The notes under the pieces were generated by a model. The model was given only the letters and a program-made list of their open reading frames with translations. It was not told where the DNA came from and ran no database searches. Of a stretch of 64,000 nucleotides of DNA, positions 34,301 through 47,199 are shown piece by piece. The position numbers and the translations under genes are program-made. The number at the start of each line of letters is the position of its first letter. Position 1 is the stretch's first letter. The stretch covers positions 231,111,084-231,175,083 of the forward strand of contig NC_058522.1 in NCBI RefSeq assembly GCF_904849725.1. The letters run 5' to 3'. The stretch comes from Hordeum vulgare subsp. vulgare (taxonomy: Eukaryota > Streptophyta > Magnoliopsida > Poales > Poaceae).

Positions 34301-35400
34301 AGGTGACCGTCGGGGAAAGTCCGGTGAAGAGGCGGTGGATCCGATGGCGCCGGCGCGGATCCAGCACGGGGCCGGTACGGCGTCGGGGTGGAGAAGGGAC
34401 GGCGGCTGGGGGCCCGCGCGACGTGGAGGCGGCGAAGATGCCGGCGTGTGGCTGCCGGAGGCAAGCGAGGGGAGGCCCTCCCCCCGGAGGCGCTCGATGG
34501 GAAGGAAGAGGGGCGCCGGCCGGCGGGGTGGAGGGGCCGCCGGACCTGGAGGCAGGGGGCGATGGGGGGCTCCGGTCGGCGCCGTTGTGGGGCATGGGAA
34601 AACGGCGGAGGAGGGCGGATCGGTCGCGTGGGGGGTTGTGCGATGGCCTCGGGCCGGTGCTTGGGCAAGGTGAGACGGCGTGCGAGGTTGGCGCGGCCGC
34701 TGGGAGTTGAGGGCGAGGGGCGGCGGTGGAGCAGGATCAGGGGAAGGGAGGAGGCGCAGAGGGGCGCTCGATGGAGGGGGTCAGGGGAGCGGTAGGTGGG
34801 GTGTCGGTGGGGATCGGGAGGAGGGGGGCCAGGCGCTGGAGTCTGCCGATCCAGGAGGCAGCGAGGGAGTGGGAAGGGGATCGAGCCCAGGGGGACTCGA
34901 TCGTGGGGGGATGGGGTCGTGCGGGAGGGAGATCGTGGGGCGAGCGGGGTGGGGAGGGTGAGCGAGAGGTAGGGGGTTCTCGTGGGGTTAGGTGGGAGGG
35001 TTGTCAGTCGTGGTAGGTGGGGGGTCGCCCCTGGTGGCGGCGGTAGTCGCGAGGGGGAGTTGGGACGTGCATGGCGCTAGGGTTAGCAGTGCCCCAGGCT
35101 CGTTGTTGAGGTGGGCCAGCCTGCTGGGCTGGGGGAATTTTTTTAACAGTTTCTATTTTAAATAGATAGGGGTTCTAACTAATTCCAAAAATGCCCGTTT
35201 AAAATCTATAAATAATTAAGGACTATTTGGATCTTATCCGACATTTTTAATTTAACATTTGAAAACTTTTCTTGTTTTGATTTTATTTTAGAATTGAATT
35301 TGGATCAGTTTGAAACTACCCGAGACTACCAACAGTAATTCCGGTGATGTGACACCATTAACATAGATTTACTGTAGCTTAATTTTACCGGGGCGTCACA
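31363..35400 (-). repeat. Element G 3' LTR (4038 bp)
   Basis: It starts TGTGACGCCCTCGG and ends GGGGCGTCACA. It contains a GC-rich island at about 34200-35110, which yields overlapping frames on both strands, and an AT-rich palindromic tract (about 33800-33860, TAATTAAT units). Confidence 0.94.
34200..35110 (-). other. GC-rich island of LTR G (3' copy)
   Basis: The plus strand is extremely G-rich and the sense (minus) strand is C- and Pro-codon-rich. The matching island in the 5' LTR is at about 42890-43820. It is bordered by AT-rich DNA on both sides. I interpret it as LTR promoter or leader DNA. Confidence 0.55.
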
Positions 35401-35414
35401 ACTCTCCCCTACTA
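35401..35414 (-). other. Polypurine tract of element G
   Basis: The minus strand reads TAGTAGGGGAGAGT immediately before the 3' LTR start. Confidence 0.75.
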
Positions 35415-35436
35415 ACAAGAATTCTTGTCCCGAGAA

Positions 35437-36030
35437 TTAAGAGGTAGAAGGAAAGAGGTCGGGGTATCCATCACGAAGATGACCCTCGCATTCCCAAGTG
35501 ACCTCATCTTCAGAATGATTTGACCATTTCACTTTGAGGAACTTGCTGACTTTGTGACGAGTCTTACATTCAGCTTGATCGAGAATGCGGACCGGATGCC
35601 CTTTATAAGAAAGGTCTTGTTGCAGCTCAAGCATACCATGGTTCACTGCTCGGATAGGATCCTTGAAGCTGCGGCGGAGCTGAGACACATGGAAGACATC
35701 GTCAACCTGAGAAAGGTTCACCGGCAGTTCAAATTGATAAGCTACCTTTCCACGCCTTTCGAGAACAGTGAAAGGACCAATATAGCGAGGAGCTAACTTG
35801 CCCTTGATTCCAAAATGATGTGCACCTCTCATTGGTGTGACACGAAGATAAGCCTTTTAGCCAGGTTGATAGACCATATCTTGATAATGACGGTCATACT
35901 GACTCTTTTGACGAGACTGAGCAGCCTTCAGATTCTCCAGAACAACGCGGATTTGATCTTCAACATGTTGGTTAAATATCTGGACCGAACAGTGATTGGT
36001 CCATTGAACGGTGGCTCGAGAATTTCATAC
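35437..36030 (-). pseudogene. Integrase C-terminus and chromodomain of element G
   Basis: From about 36030 the minus strand reads chromovirus integrase C-terminal sequence (KAAQSRQKSQYDRHY-like), with one stop near 35858. The open frame 35832-35437 (131 codons) follows. The chromodomain is at residues about 81-120 (35473-35592), with FLKVKW...EVTWECE and a natural stop just before the PPT. Upstream of 36030 the homology to pol ends abruptly. It is similar in layout, but not identical, to element A's end. Confidence 0.9.
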
Positions 36031-39000
36031 AAAGCCAAGTCTAAGGGATACCTTGGAGTCAAAGATGTACAGGAGAGTCAAGTTTCAATCCTGTGGAACT
36101 TTGGGTTATGGGTCCACCATGTGGGCCAAGAATAGGCAGAGGGGTGACATATTATATGGTCTTGGTAGCAAGACAAGTTAGAGGATAACATGTTAGCTAT
36201 GTTGGCAACAACGTCGGTACCAAGGGCGGGGGACGAATAGAACCATTTTCCTGCTTGTTGAAACGAGGCGGACCAATAGGCAAGGCTCTCGTCCACCGGC
36301 GGTTAACAGAATGTTATCCACAATAGTAACAGGGTCTTACTGACAGAGTTGTATACCGAGAATTTTACCTAAGCAGGGAATTAACACTGCTTAGATAAGT
36401 TATGCCACAAGAAAGGTCAAACAGACTAATGGGAAGGAAAATGTGCTACCACACAAGTGTTAAAGTATACCATCCCAAGGAAAAATAGGGTGTGGTATAT
36501 GTGATAGGTCATCAAGTATATAACCATTTAGATAAAGTGGCAAGAAAAATCATGATGTTTACCCATACCATGCGGTCTGGATAATTGATCAGGAACAATT
36601 TAGCATTGCGCTTCCAATGTTCCTGTTGACATTTGAAGTACCACATCCGTGCTTCAGGGTAGCATCGACATGGTCATCACGTAAAGGGTGGACTTTGGGG
36701 TACACAAGGGGATCCACCAAAAACAACTTATAAAATAAATCATATAGTTTCCGCATGGAATATGGTGAATCCTACATATGTGAGAATTTATAACAATAGG
36801 TCCTTCGGCCCGGTGTGTTGGAAAGACAGTACCGTACCGGTTTACCTAAAGACCAAAGTAATAATTATTGGGAAATGTTCCAACCATTATATCTGCCCGA
36901 GATTCAGATCTGGTTGGTGTCGGGACACCTCAGACTCAAGATGCCTGAGAAGAAAAATGAAGATGCAAGATTCTCATGATATGAGCTACACAAGCAATTC
37001 TTAAATCATGAGTTCGACTGTAAGACATATGAACACAATGTCAAGACATTCGTGCCCACATAGAATTCTTACGTCAAAGTGCAACTGAGTGCTCATTTGG
37101 AAACCATCATCGAGAATAACAAGGCTCCATGTGTAAGTCTGGATTAGCTCTTATGAAGGAACTTCTTTTCCCTTGATCAAATCAGTCAGTGGCTTGGCGT
37201 GCTAAGAGAAGTTATATGGAGTGAAGATAAAAAATCTTCAAAACATATAACACTTCGCACATGCGTGAATGATTTGGTATTTCCCAAGAGAAAGTGAAAC
37301 AAAACTTTCACATATTCATGGCGGAAAGAGTGCACGTGAACTTTAGGAAATACACTTCTTCTATCCAACATATTCTTCATGAGCTAGGCACAATGATAAT
37401 GCTTTCAAGAGCTTCATCGTGGAACATGGAGAAGTTGAGGGTGTGGCTGATGGGATCAAGAAAAATACCTCAAGGTTTAGACATGGTTGAATTCCCAAAA
37501 TTTATAATATCGAGGAGATAGCATTCGTAAAAACAAATGGTATAATGTCGTATGCTCGAGGGAACAACAACAATAAAACATTGGTCGAAGGGTGCACTCG
37601 GAAATACGGACGGAGTAGCATAACCAATGTTAAAAATGTTGAGTCAACACCCAACACACTAAGAATGAAACAATCAGTTGTTAACCTCAAGGCAATAGGG
37701 TTGTCAGAAGTATTGGAATCACACAACATAGTTCACTTGTCGGTACACCGGTTAGAAACAACACGGGACCAAGAAATGGATGGTGATGGCGAGAAGTATT
37801 ACTATATCAAGAATTCTTAAGACATGTGGAATTCTCATGACATTCTTGACATAAAACATAGTAATACTCCAAGGTAGAAGACAACATAAGCTGGATCGCA
37901 AGGAACTTAAGGGACAACACAAAACATGAACAAGTTTGTGTTGGAGGGAAGGCAATAAGGTTGACGATGATTTCACAAATCATCGAGAGGTAAGGAGGAT
38001 ATTCCTCAACATGCATTCGATTGATAACCAACCAGAGCTCAGAATGCTGATGGTGATCACGAAACATTTGTCGAGAAGCTTCACAAAGATGTATTCGTTC
38101 AACATGGACATCAAGCAAGGGAATGATGAAGCAAGAGGTTGTTTGAATCACAGATAAGACTACTAGCTTAGAATTGAGATTACCTTTCAGGACAACCAAC
38201 ATGATGTGGAAAACTCGACGTGAGCTTAACGTATAGTTGGAAATGTGTTCCAGGGATGAAGGGTATAGATAGCATGGTCGAGCTCCAACATGACTATGAT
38301 GATGTAGCTTAACAGCTTGGAATGACATGATCGAGTTCAAACTCGTAAGCAAAGAAGATTATTAAAAGTTGTTGAATCGCAATGCGTACTCGATCCAGTT
38401 ATCGATGTAAGCGCATGTCCAACAACATCAAACACGAGGAAACTGGAATTAATGAAAATATCATAGTTGATGAGGAGCTCAAAAGAAGTTATATAGCACC
38501 GTGATATCCTCGGGATACGAGGGGTAATACTCGAAGGTAGATTAACATTAAGGCTTGGACCAACGTATTGATCTGAAGAAGACAAGTACTTTAAATCGCC
38601 TGATAATGAAATCAAGGTAGGACAACATGGTCGGAACCACGATTGCAAAGGACAAGATCACAGATACCAGATTAAACCACAAAATGAATGATTATTGATA
38701 CGAGAAGTTTCTATGATAGGATCAACATCGTTTCCATGGGCATGAGCACAATGTTCAAGGTCGACTCCCACTTCATCAATGCATCACCTTCCATTTACTC
38801 CTCGGCTCTGATCAAGTTGTAGCTTTGAAAGAATATCCGGCAAAACACGAGAAGAGTAAGACTTATGAAAACTTTTCGAGTCATATTGATTTAGGAAGGC
38901 ATAGGTTCAACCCGTCCGGGCATCTTAGGAATATATACCATAAACTCCAATAATAATTAACACATGCTTGAAGGGCATGGCTGACAAAGCGTAGGGTACA

Positions 39001-40026
39001 ACTTATCAGAGGGAGAAGACACAATTAACCAATGGCATCATGTATCAAGGGAACAATATCACAAGAATTTTTTGAATGTAAAGGATGCCGTCGGATAATA
39101 ATTCAGCAATGGGTCTGGCAGTCCACAAAAGACCTGATGCGAGTATCGGTACTCAATCAGAGGGGGCTAAAACGCAAGGCATCGGATTATAGAACATCAG
39201 AAAAATATCGATACTTAATTACCAAAGTCATTTATGATTTCCAGATTGGTGTATCAGATTCAGAGGCTCCGATGAAGAATGTATAAGATGATTAGAATTA
39301 GATGGGCAATCAATCAAAGTTTATTTGCCGAGAACCAGCTCCGTCTGGAAGGACGTCTGATCCGGTAAGATAATCTATGAGTCAGAACAGATGATTGTGT
39401 GAATTCACACCAAGGTAGAATCAATAACATCATAGGAAAATCACAAAGGATTTCAACGAATGCTGCTAGACATAATGGATTTAACCATAATGCAAGCAGG
39501 TGAGAAGGTCAAGAGCAATAGGCTACTGACGATTCCGGGAGATCGAATAATAGTTCGAAGAACTTCCGAAACCCATGACAACTCATGCTGGACGAATCCC
39601 CGATAAGATAATTGGCTGCATGTCATGAAACAAGAGGTGTTGGAAAGAAAATATGAATGACATTTGTATGTAGTCATCCGTAGTGGTTGATGAAGGAAGC
39701 GAAAATTGCAGAAGCAATGAGCACAACATCTGAAGAGAACATCGAAGAGTAACTGCAGTTCTTCTGACGGATAAAGCCATCGTCTGGAATACAGGGCTCT
39801 CCGGGAGGAAGTATTTATGAGAACCTAATGTTAGAGTTAGCAAAATCTTTATCCCGAAAGAGAAGAGAGAGAGTAGAACCCAGAGTATAGGAAAGGAGTA
39901 AAAGATGCTAATACCACCCAATTGAGATGTGGGCCCGTAAGTCACAACATCAGTGTTAGTAAGGTTTTCAAACACTAGACTCAACTTCGGCTAAGGAGTT
40001 GGAAAGGGGGCTACCTACAGGCAGTC
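36031..40026 (-). mobile_element. Non-coding interior of element G
   Basis: Four kilobases of DNA with only short frames (none above about 181 codons) and no recognisable gag, protease, RT or integrase core. Base composition is moderate and not obviously repetitive. The longest minus-strand frames (38352-37807 and 39984-39583) look like chance frames. It could be ancient scrambled coding DNA, or sequence acquired by the element. Confidence 0.55.
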
Positions 40027-40028
40027 GA

Positions 40029-40039
40029 CTCTGATACCA
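40029..40039 (-). other. Primer-binding site of element G (initiator tRNA-Met type)
   Basis: The minus strand reads TGGTATCAGAG, three bases inside the 5' LTR end. Confidence 0.9.
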
Positions 40040-40042
40040 ACT

Positions 40043-43000
40043 TGTGACGCCCTCGGTTTAATCGTACGCTAATCATACACGCAAATACGTACGATCAAAC
40101 CCAAGGACTCACGGGAAGATATCACAACACAACTCTAGACACAAATAAAACAATACAAGCTTCATATTACAAGCGAGGGGACTCTAGGGCTAGAATACAG
40201 AAGCTCAATAAACACACGAGTCAGCGAAAGCAACAATATCTGAGTACATACATAAAACATGGGGTGCCTTAGAGAAGCCTAGCACAAAAGAAACACGATC
40301 CGACGAGGTGAGGCCTCCTGCGTGGGAACCTCCTAAACTACTCCTATCTTCAATGGCCCCCATGAAGAAGACACCATCGGGATGGTAGACATCGGCAGGA
40401 AACTCCACTACTGGGCTCCATCATCTGGTAGCAGCAACGGATCAAGGGGGCAAAGGGGGAGCAAAGCAACGGTGAGTACTCATCCAAAGTACTCGTAAGT
40501 CTTACATCAGAACTATTCTAAGTATGCATCAATATCAGATAAGGGGGTGCTTATATGTGGACTGACTGCAGCAATGCGAGAAATAGAGAGAGAAGGCCTA
40601 GTCCTGGCGAAGACTAGCATCTTCAGGGTCTTGGAGAAATAGACGAGAGTAGAATAGGTTTAACACAATTAATAGTCATATTGTTGCAGCAATATTAACG
40701 TGAGGTCACGCCCAGAGATCCTCCCTCGACTCCGTGCAAGGAAGAGATTCCGGGGCAACTAATTCCAGTTAAGTAACAATTGTAGTTGTACAAGATCAGG
40801 GCACAACTCCAAGTCATCCTGTAACCGTGGACACGACTATCCGAATAGTTAATTTTCATCCCTGTAGGGGTGCACCACATGTGCCGTCACGCTCGATAAC
40901 ACTCTGGCCGGACACACTTTTCTGGGTCATGCCGGCCTCGGAATATCGACACGTCCCAGCCCCACCTAAGACTCAACAGAGAGGTCAGCCCACCTGTCTA
41001 ACTCCTAAGCACAAAGGGTTCGTGGGCCTAGTTCCCCTTCGCGCTCCTGCATGATGCGTGGGCGGCCGACGTCAGTCCTACCATCCCTTAATCACAAGAA
41101 GGATGCATCTCGGGACCACTCACGCGCGCGCCGCTACCTTGCTGACATCTGAAAAGCTTGGGCTGATACCGCGACGCCGAGTACCCATAATTCTTCCCAC
41201 GTAGCCAGTTAGTGCGAAAAGGTCTCCAACCAACTCAGATCAAATACCCAAATCCATTATCATTTTAATTAGGCCATCAACACAATCTCGCGGGAATCCA
41301 CCCGTCTAACAACTAATCACCAATGATCCCACTAAACTGGTCGAGTAACTGGGTGGTTGTAACATCGGGGGGGAATCCGAGGTATCACCCTCGTTGGATT
41401 CCGAACGATGTATCCGTCAAGGTGGGCTTAGAGGAATCACCCTCGGGGGTTCCACACTTGAGGGGTTGCACGACAGAGGCATTGTCGGGAATGGTGAAAG
41501 AGGAATCACCCTCGATAACCCTGACTGACTAGCTATACTACAGAGATAGCATCAGGAGTACTTAGCGAGGTGTCACCCTCGGTATCCGATAGTATCTTTG
41601 TAGCGTCGTACAACTAAGGGGGGTGTATGTGTTGTGTCGGGTCTGGCTCGTCGATCAGGGATCGTGATTTGAAAACAAGCGGGGCAACTGGACTACGGAG
41701 TCAGAGGGGATGATTGCTCCACGTATACTAAGCAGATTTAAAGGTACAGTACTGAAAGTAGCAGCTCATCAAAAATAGGCTATGCATCAGATATAGGAGC
41801 TATCTACAACAATAGCAAAATACTAATGCAAGCAGTAGAGAGAAAGACATAGGCGATGTAGGAATGATCAAGGGGGTTTGCTTGCCTTGCTGCTCTGCGG
41901 CAAAGGACTGATCGGCAAGGTCGTAGATGTACCCGGCAGCAGCTTCACTCTCGGGGTCTACTGGTAAGAAGAGGGGGAAGAAACAATAAATAATAGCAAC
42001 GGTGCAACATAATGCATGACATGGCAAGATGCAGGCTAGACATGAGCTAACGCAGTAACATCCGTCACAGACGGGTCGGAAGAATATGTGACTATATTTT
42101 ATGGGTCTCTAGCTACTACCGGTCGGACGGAAAACGATGGAAAAGTTCCACGTTTGCTATGCTAGGGACGCGTGACAGAAGATTGGACCGTGTGTCCGGG
42201 TTCGTCTCGTTCTGCTCATCAACTTTCATGTTGAAAATATTTTGATCTGACTTACGGATTAATTAATATTAATTTTTAAAGTTTTATTAATTATTTAGGA
42301 ATTAAAACAGATTTAATTAGTTAAATTAAATGCTATTATGACATCAGCATGATATCACGCTCACATCAATAGCTGACTGGTCAACTGACCACTAGTTCCC
42401 ATGCGGCATAGACACAAGTTTTTAATTAAGATGAAATAGTAATTAATCAAATTAAGTTAGTGGGGGACGCACGTGTCATAGTCTAATTATTCTAATTACC
42501 TATTTAATTAATTAACTAATTAATTAATATAACTAATTATTCATTTTCTCTTTTTTTATTATTATTACTATTATTATTTTTAGGGACATGGGCCCCGCGT
42601 GTCATTGGGACAACAAGCACACAAACACTACACGCACACACATACACAACACACATACTCACACATCCAGTAATATCTAGTATACTTACATACACAACCA
42701 TATTCACCTGCATACATACATATTTCATATACATATACACATTATTGTTTTTTTTCTCTTTCTATCTAACTCAACTCTCTACACATCTCACATCTCTCTG
42801 TTTCACAGAAAACTCTCAACAGAGAGAGAGGAGGTTATCTCCACCTCCACCTACAGGGTCCAAACGACGTCGGAACGAGAAACTAATTGTCGGAACGGAG
42901 ACGGGGCAGAAAAATGGAAGAAAGGGGTGGGAGGAGCCCGTAAAAGGGCTCATCGCGCTGTAGACGTAGCAGTGGCCCGATGTAGAGGTGACCGTTGGGG

Positions 43001-44102
43001 AAGGTCTGGTGAAGAGGCGGTGGATCCGGTGGCATCGACGCAGATCCGGCAAGGGGCTGGTACGGTGTCGGGGTGGAGAAGGGACGACGGCTGGGGGCCC
43101 ACGCGGCTTGGAGGCGGCGAAGATGCCGGCGTGTGGCCGCCGGAGGCCAGTGAGGGGAGGCCCTCCCCCCGGAGCCGCTCGATGGGAAGTATGAGGGGCG
43201 CCGGCCGGCGGGGTGGAGGGGCCGCCGGACCTGGAGGCAGGGGCGATGGGGGGCTCCGCTCGGCACTGTTGTGGGGCACGGGAAAATGGCAGAGGAGGTC
43301 GGATCGGGCGCGTGGAGGGTGGTGCGGTGGCCTCGGGCCGGTGCTTGGGCAAGGCGAGGCAGCGTACGAGGTTGGCGCGGCCGCTGAGAGTTGAGGGCGA
43401 GGGGCGGCGGCCGAGCGGGATCAGGGGAAGGGAGGAGGCATAGAGGGGCGCTCGAGGAAGGGGGTCAGGGGCGCGCGTGGGGTGTCGGTGGGGATTGGGA
43501 GGAGGGGGGGCAGGCGCTGGAGTCTGTCGATCCAGAAGGCAGCGAGGGAGTGGGAAGGGGATTGAGCCCAGGGGGACTCGGTCGTGGGGGGGGGGATGGG
43601 GTCGTGCAGGAGGGAGAAGGTGGGGCGAACGGGGTGGGGAGGGAGAGCGAGAGGCAGGGGGCTCTCGTGGGGTTAGGTGGGAGGGTTTTCGATCGTGGTA
43701 GGTTGGGGGTTGCCCCTGGTGGCGGCGGCAGTCGCCAGGGGGAGTTGGGACGTGCTTGGCGCTAGGGTTAGCAGCGCCCAAGGTGGTTCTTGAGGTGGGC
43801 CGGCCTGCTGGGCCGGTGGCCCAGTTAGGCCGGGGGGATTTTTCTTAACAATTTCTATTTTAAATAGATAGGGGTTCTAACTAATTCCAAAAATTCCCGT
43901 TTAAAATCTATAAATAATTAAGGACTATTTGGGACTTATTCGACATTTTTAATTTATCATTTGAAAACTTTTCTTGTTTTGATTTTATTTTATAATTGAA
44001 TTTGGATCGGTTTGAAACTACGCGAGACTACCAACAGTAATTCCGGTGATGTGACACCATTAACATAGATTTACTGTAGCTTAATTTTACCGGGGTGTCA
44101 CA
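40043..44102 (-). repeat. Element G 5' LTR (4060 bp)
   Basis: Collinear with 31363-35400 along its whole length. In its GC-rich island a 321-codon minus-strand frame (43781-42816) is open. The equivalent sequence in the other LTR is broken into shorter frames, so conservation does not support a protein. Confidence 0.94.
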
Positions 44103-44639
44103 GCTAGTACCGATGATAAGAGGTAGTTACACTCAGGGGAGTGGTACTACCGCTCTGCCAAAGGGAGGACGGTCCAGAACCGAGGCAGAGCACCTAGTAC
44201 CGCCCTGAGCAGTAGTAACAAGCGGTAGTACTGCTCTGCGGGCTGTACTACTGCCCAATACTACCGGCTAGAGGCACCAGCAGAGCACTACCAGTGATAA
44301 GCAGTAGTACCGCTCCTGGCTTGGAATCTGCGAGGCAGGGCTAGGCTAGGTAGAAATCTCCATCGAAGCAGAAAGGGGTGAGGAAGAAAATTTACATGAT
44401 GATTCCACCCAAACTTTTCCAAAGCGGATCCCCTCTTAATAGTATGGCTTTTCCTACCACCCAAGTCCACCAACAACGAAGCGTAAGAGCGAAAACCATC
44501 TTCACATCAAAACACCAAGGGGTAAGAATAGTCTTTGTGCAAACCAAGGAAATACCTGAAAGGCTTATTGCACTCTATTTATTTGCAAAAGTGTCGTCAT
44601 CAGTCACCAAAATTACTAGGATATAAGTATGCCCTTACA

Positions 44640-44655
44640 ATCTCCACCTTTTTGG
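44640..44655 (-). other. Polypurine tract of element F
   Basis: The minus strand reads AAAAAGGTGGAGAT directly before the 3' LTR start TGTAAGGGC. Confidence 0.85.
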
Positions 44656-45422
44656 TGGACTGATGACAACACAGGATTTGCAAAGAGAATAAAAATTGAG
44701 ATAGGATGCAACTGCACAATCTACAAAATATAGACAGGCTCGCCCTAAGCCTGTGCACTATTTAAGTATGCTTTTGGAATGCATAGTGCACACACTAGGA
44801 TCAACACTCCCCCTATATTTTATAGACAGACACTACTTATATATATGAAACAACTGAGAGTAATATAGCTTTAAGATGTGAAGTGAGCATGATCATAAGA
44901 TCACAATTTAAGCATCTCACGAAATTAAAGACATATGATAAAGCTAAGGTATCATATGTCTCACACCGTATGACCTAGTCTCACATGAGTCTCCCACACA
45001 TTAAAAACGCGAACCAACATAAGTTCCACACCGCACAACTTAGTCTACTAAGAAAAGCAAACGATGTCACGTGGCTGAGTTTACTCCAATTTTTAAAATA
45101 AAAATAGAGAGAGAACAACTTGGAGTGAAAATGGACATACATGAGAAGTTCACGTGATATAAGTGGCATGAGGAGGGGGCGGTGGCCGAAGCCACCTATG
45201 TTTGAGTTAGTAGGTATGGCACCGCAAAGATTTTAAACTTGGGCCCAAGACCAAAACTCGTCATTGCAGCACAAGTGTCATCAGAGATGACTAAAGTGAA
45301 CGATCAGATCGTTTTATGCATAATAGGGGGAGGGAGAGTTCATTGAGAGAACAACACTCCCCCTAAATCCATGGCTACACCTAAACAAGATAAAATGATG
45401 AGAGTGGTGGGTGTGCCTTGTT
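44656..45422 (-). mobile_element. 3' untranslated internal region of element F
   Basis: Non-coding stretch between the end of RNase H and the PPT. Nothing else is recognisable. Confidence 0.7.
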
Positions 45423-46980
45423 TCAATCCACATTGCTCAAATCAATGATATTTAGCTCATGCCTTAACTCGTGAAATTTAGCTTCATTCAACGGCTTTGT
45501 GAAGATATTTGCAAGTTGTTCACTAGTGTTGAGGTAAATGAGGTCAATCTCCCCACGCTTGATATGCTCCCGGATGAAGTGGTGATGAATACTGATGTGC
45601 TTCGTCTTGCAATGTTGAACTCGGCTGTTGGATATTGACATGGCACTAATATTATCACAGTAAAGAGGCACTTTGTCACAAGTGACACCATAATCCTTTA
45701 AAATTTGCCTCATCCAGAGCAACTGAGCACAGCAACAGGTAACAACTACATATTCAGCCTCGATGGATGAGAGGGAAACATAATTTTATTACTTTGAAGA
45801 CCAACTTATGAGAGAGCGACCAAGGAATTGGCAGCCTCCGGAAGTTGACTTCCTATCCACACGGTCCCCCGCCCAGTTCGTGTCTGAATATCCTATGAGA
45901 TCAAATGTCGCACCTTTGGGGTACCATAAGCCAAAGTTTGTGGTATGAGCCGAATATCAAAAGATTTGCTTGACCGCCACATAGTGACATTCCTTAGGTG
46001 CGGATTGAAATCGTGCACCAATTTCTACACTCATTATACTATCCGGTCTAGATGCACAAAGGTAAAGGAGATAATCAATCATAGAGCGATATACCTTTTG
46101 ATCCATAGCTTTACCATTGGGATGGAGGTCAAGATGGCAGTTGAGAGGCATGGAAGTGTTGGGCTTTGCTAGTTTGAGATCATTAATCTTGAATCTTTTG
46201 AGCATGTCTTGAGTGTATTTTGCTTGATTAATGAAGGTTCCTTGACTTTGTTGCTTGACTTCGAATCCAAGGAAAAACTTCAACTCTCCCATCATAGACA
46301 TCTCAAACTTTTTAGTCACTAGTGCATCAAATTCTTGATTAAAAGCTTTGTTAGGAGAATCAAAGATAATATCATCAACATATAGTTGGCATATGAACAA
46401 GCTCCCCTTGATTTTCTTAGTAAAAAGAGTGGGGTCAATTTGCCCAACTTCAAATCCACGATCATGTAACATCTCGGTAAGGTATTCATACCATGCACGC
46501 ATGGCTTGTTTAAGGCCATAGAGTGCCTCATCCAGAACATACACATGATTAGGGAACTTGGGATCCTCGAACCCTAGGGGTTGCTTGACATAAACCAACT
46601 CCTTAAGGGGACCATTAAGAAATGCACTCTTCACATCCACTGGGTATAACTTGAAGTTATGATGAGAAGCAAATGTGAGCAACATGCGGATAGAATCAAG
46701 GCAAGTGATGGGAGCAAAGGTTTCACCATAGTCGATACCCTCGACTTGGGAGTAGCCTTGTGCTACCAATCTTGCCTTATTTCGATTGACAACACCTATC
46801 ACATCTTGCTTGTTCTAAAAGATCCACCTTGTCCCAATGACATTGTGGTTCTCCTTTGGTCTTGGAATCAATTGCCATACTTTGTTGTGCTCGAAGTTGT
46901 TGAGTTCTTCATGCATGGCTTCAACCCAATCCATGTCTTCGAGAGCCTCTTGTACCTTTAGTAGTTCAATGCAAGAAACA
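45423..46980 (-). pseudogene. Reverse transcriptase and RNase H of Copia F, one frame with stops
   Basis: A single minus-strand frame reads through RT and RNase H. In the open segment 46802-45957 the RT fingers and palm are clear: RLVAQGY, DVKSAFLNG, ALYGLKQ and the active-site YVDD at 46371-46382. After a TGA (45957-45959) the RNase H region follows, with GYSDTNWAG-like and SSIEAEY motifs, and ends with HIKRGEIDL...ANIFTKPL at about 45500. Further stops are at 46815-46817 (TAG) and a tandem TAA-TAA at 45786-45791. No frameshift is needed. Catalytic aspartates of RT are retained. Confidence 0.94.
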
Positions 46981-47199
46981 AACACATGATGGGCAGTAAA
47001 GTCTGATAATTTACGACGTGTGGTTACCCCTCTCTGTAAGCTCTCGTAGACACTCTCCAGTAGAAGATAATAATTTTTGAGCGTTTTGGAAGTCTTGGGA
47101 GCACATCTTTCTTGAATCTCCTCACGGGTAAGTTGAGGATCCTCTCTGAGACCTTTAACGCCTTTTTGAGTTTGCCCTTGATCTTGAGCTTGATTTTGT

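Larger units (their letters stand above)
31363..44102 (-). mobile_element. Element G: chromovirus-derived LTR element lacking most of gag-pol
   Basis: LTRs at 31363-35400 and 40043-44102 (TGTGACGCCC...TGTCACA) flank 4.6 kb. A PBS (40029-40039) and PPT (35401-35414) are present. The only coding remnant is the integrase C-terminus plus chromodomain at 35437-36030. The rest of the interior has no gag, protease, RT or integrase core. By eye, short stretches of the LTR pair agree at roughly 93-95 percent. With intact ends and PBS it could have moved using enzymes made elsewhere, like LARD-type elements (inference). Confidence 0.9.
30587..44639 (-). repeat. Element F 3' LTR, split by element G
   Basis: The LTR parts are 30587-31362 and 44108-44639. 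They match 51942-52625 and 54484-55160 of the 5' LTR. The break carries a near-perfect duplication (GGTAG at 31358-31362, GCTAG at 44103-44107). The 100-codon plus-strand frame at 30805-31107 lies in LTR sequence, antisense to the element, and has a counterpart in the other LTR; I do not treat it as a gene. Confidence 0.92.

Noticed and set aside
37807..38352. 181-codon minus-strand frame inside element G
   Set aside because: No gag, pol or host domain is recognisable, and surrounding frames are equally short and random; considered chance.
42816..43781. 321-codon Pro/Arg-rich open frame on the minus strand
   Set aside because: It lies wholly in the GC-rich island of an LTR, is broken into shorter frames in the partner LTR, and has low-complexity composition; treated as a chance frame.
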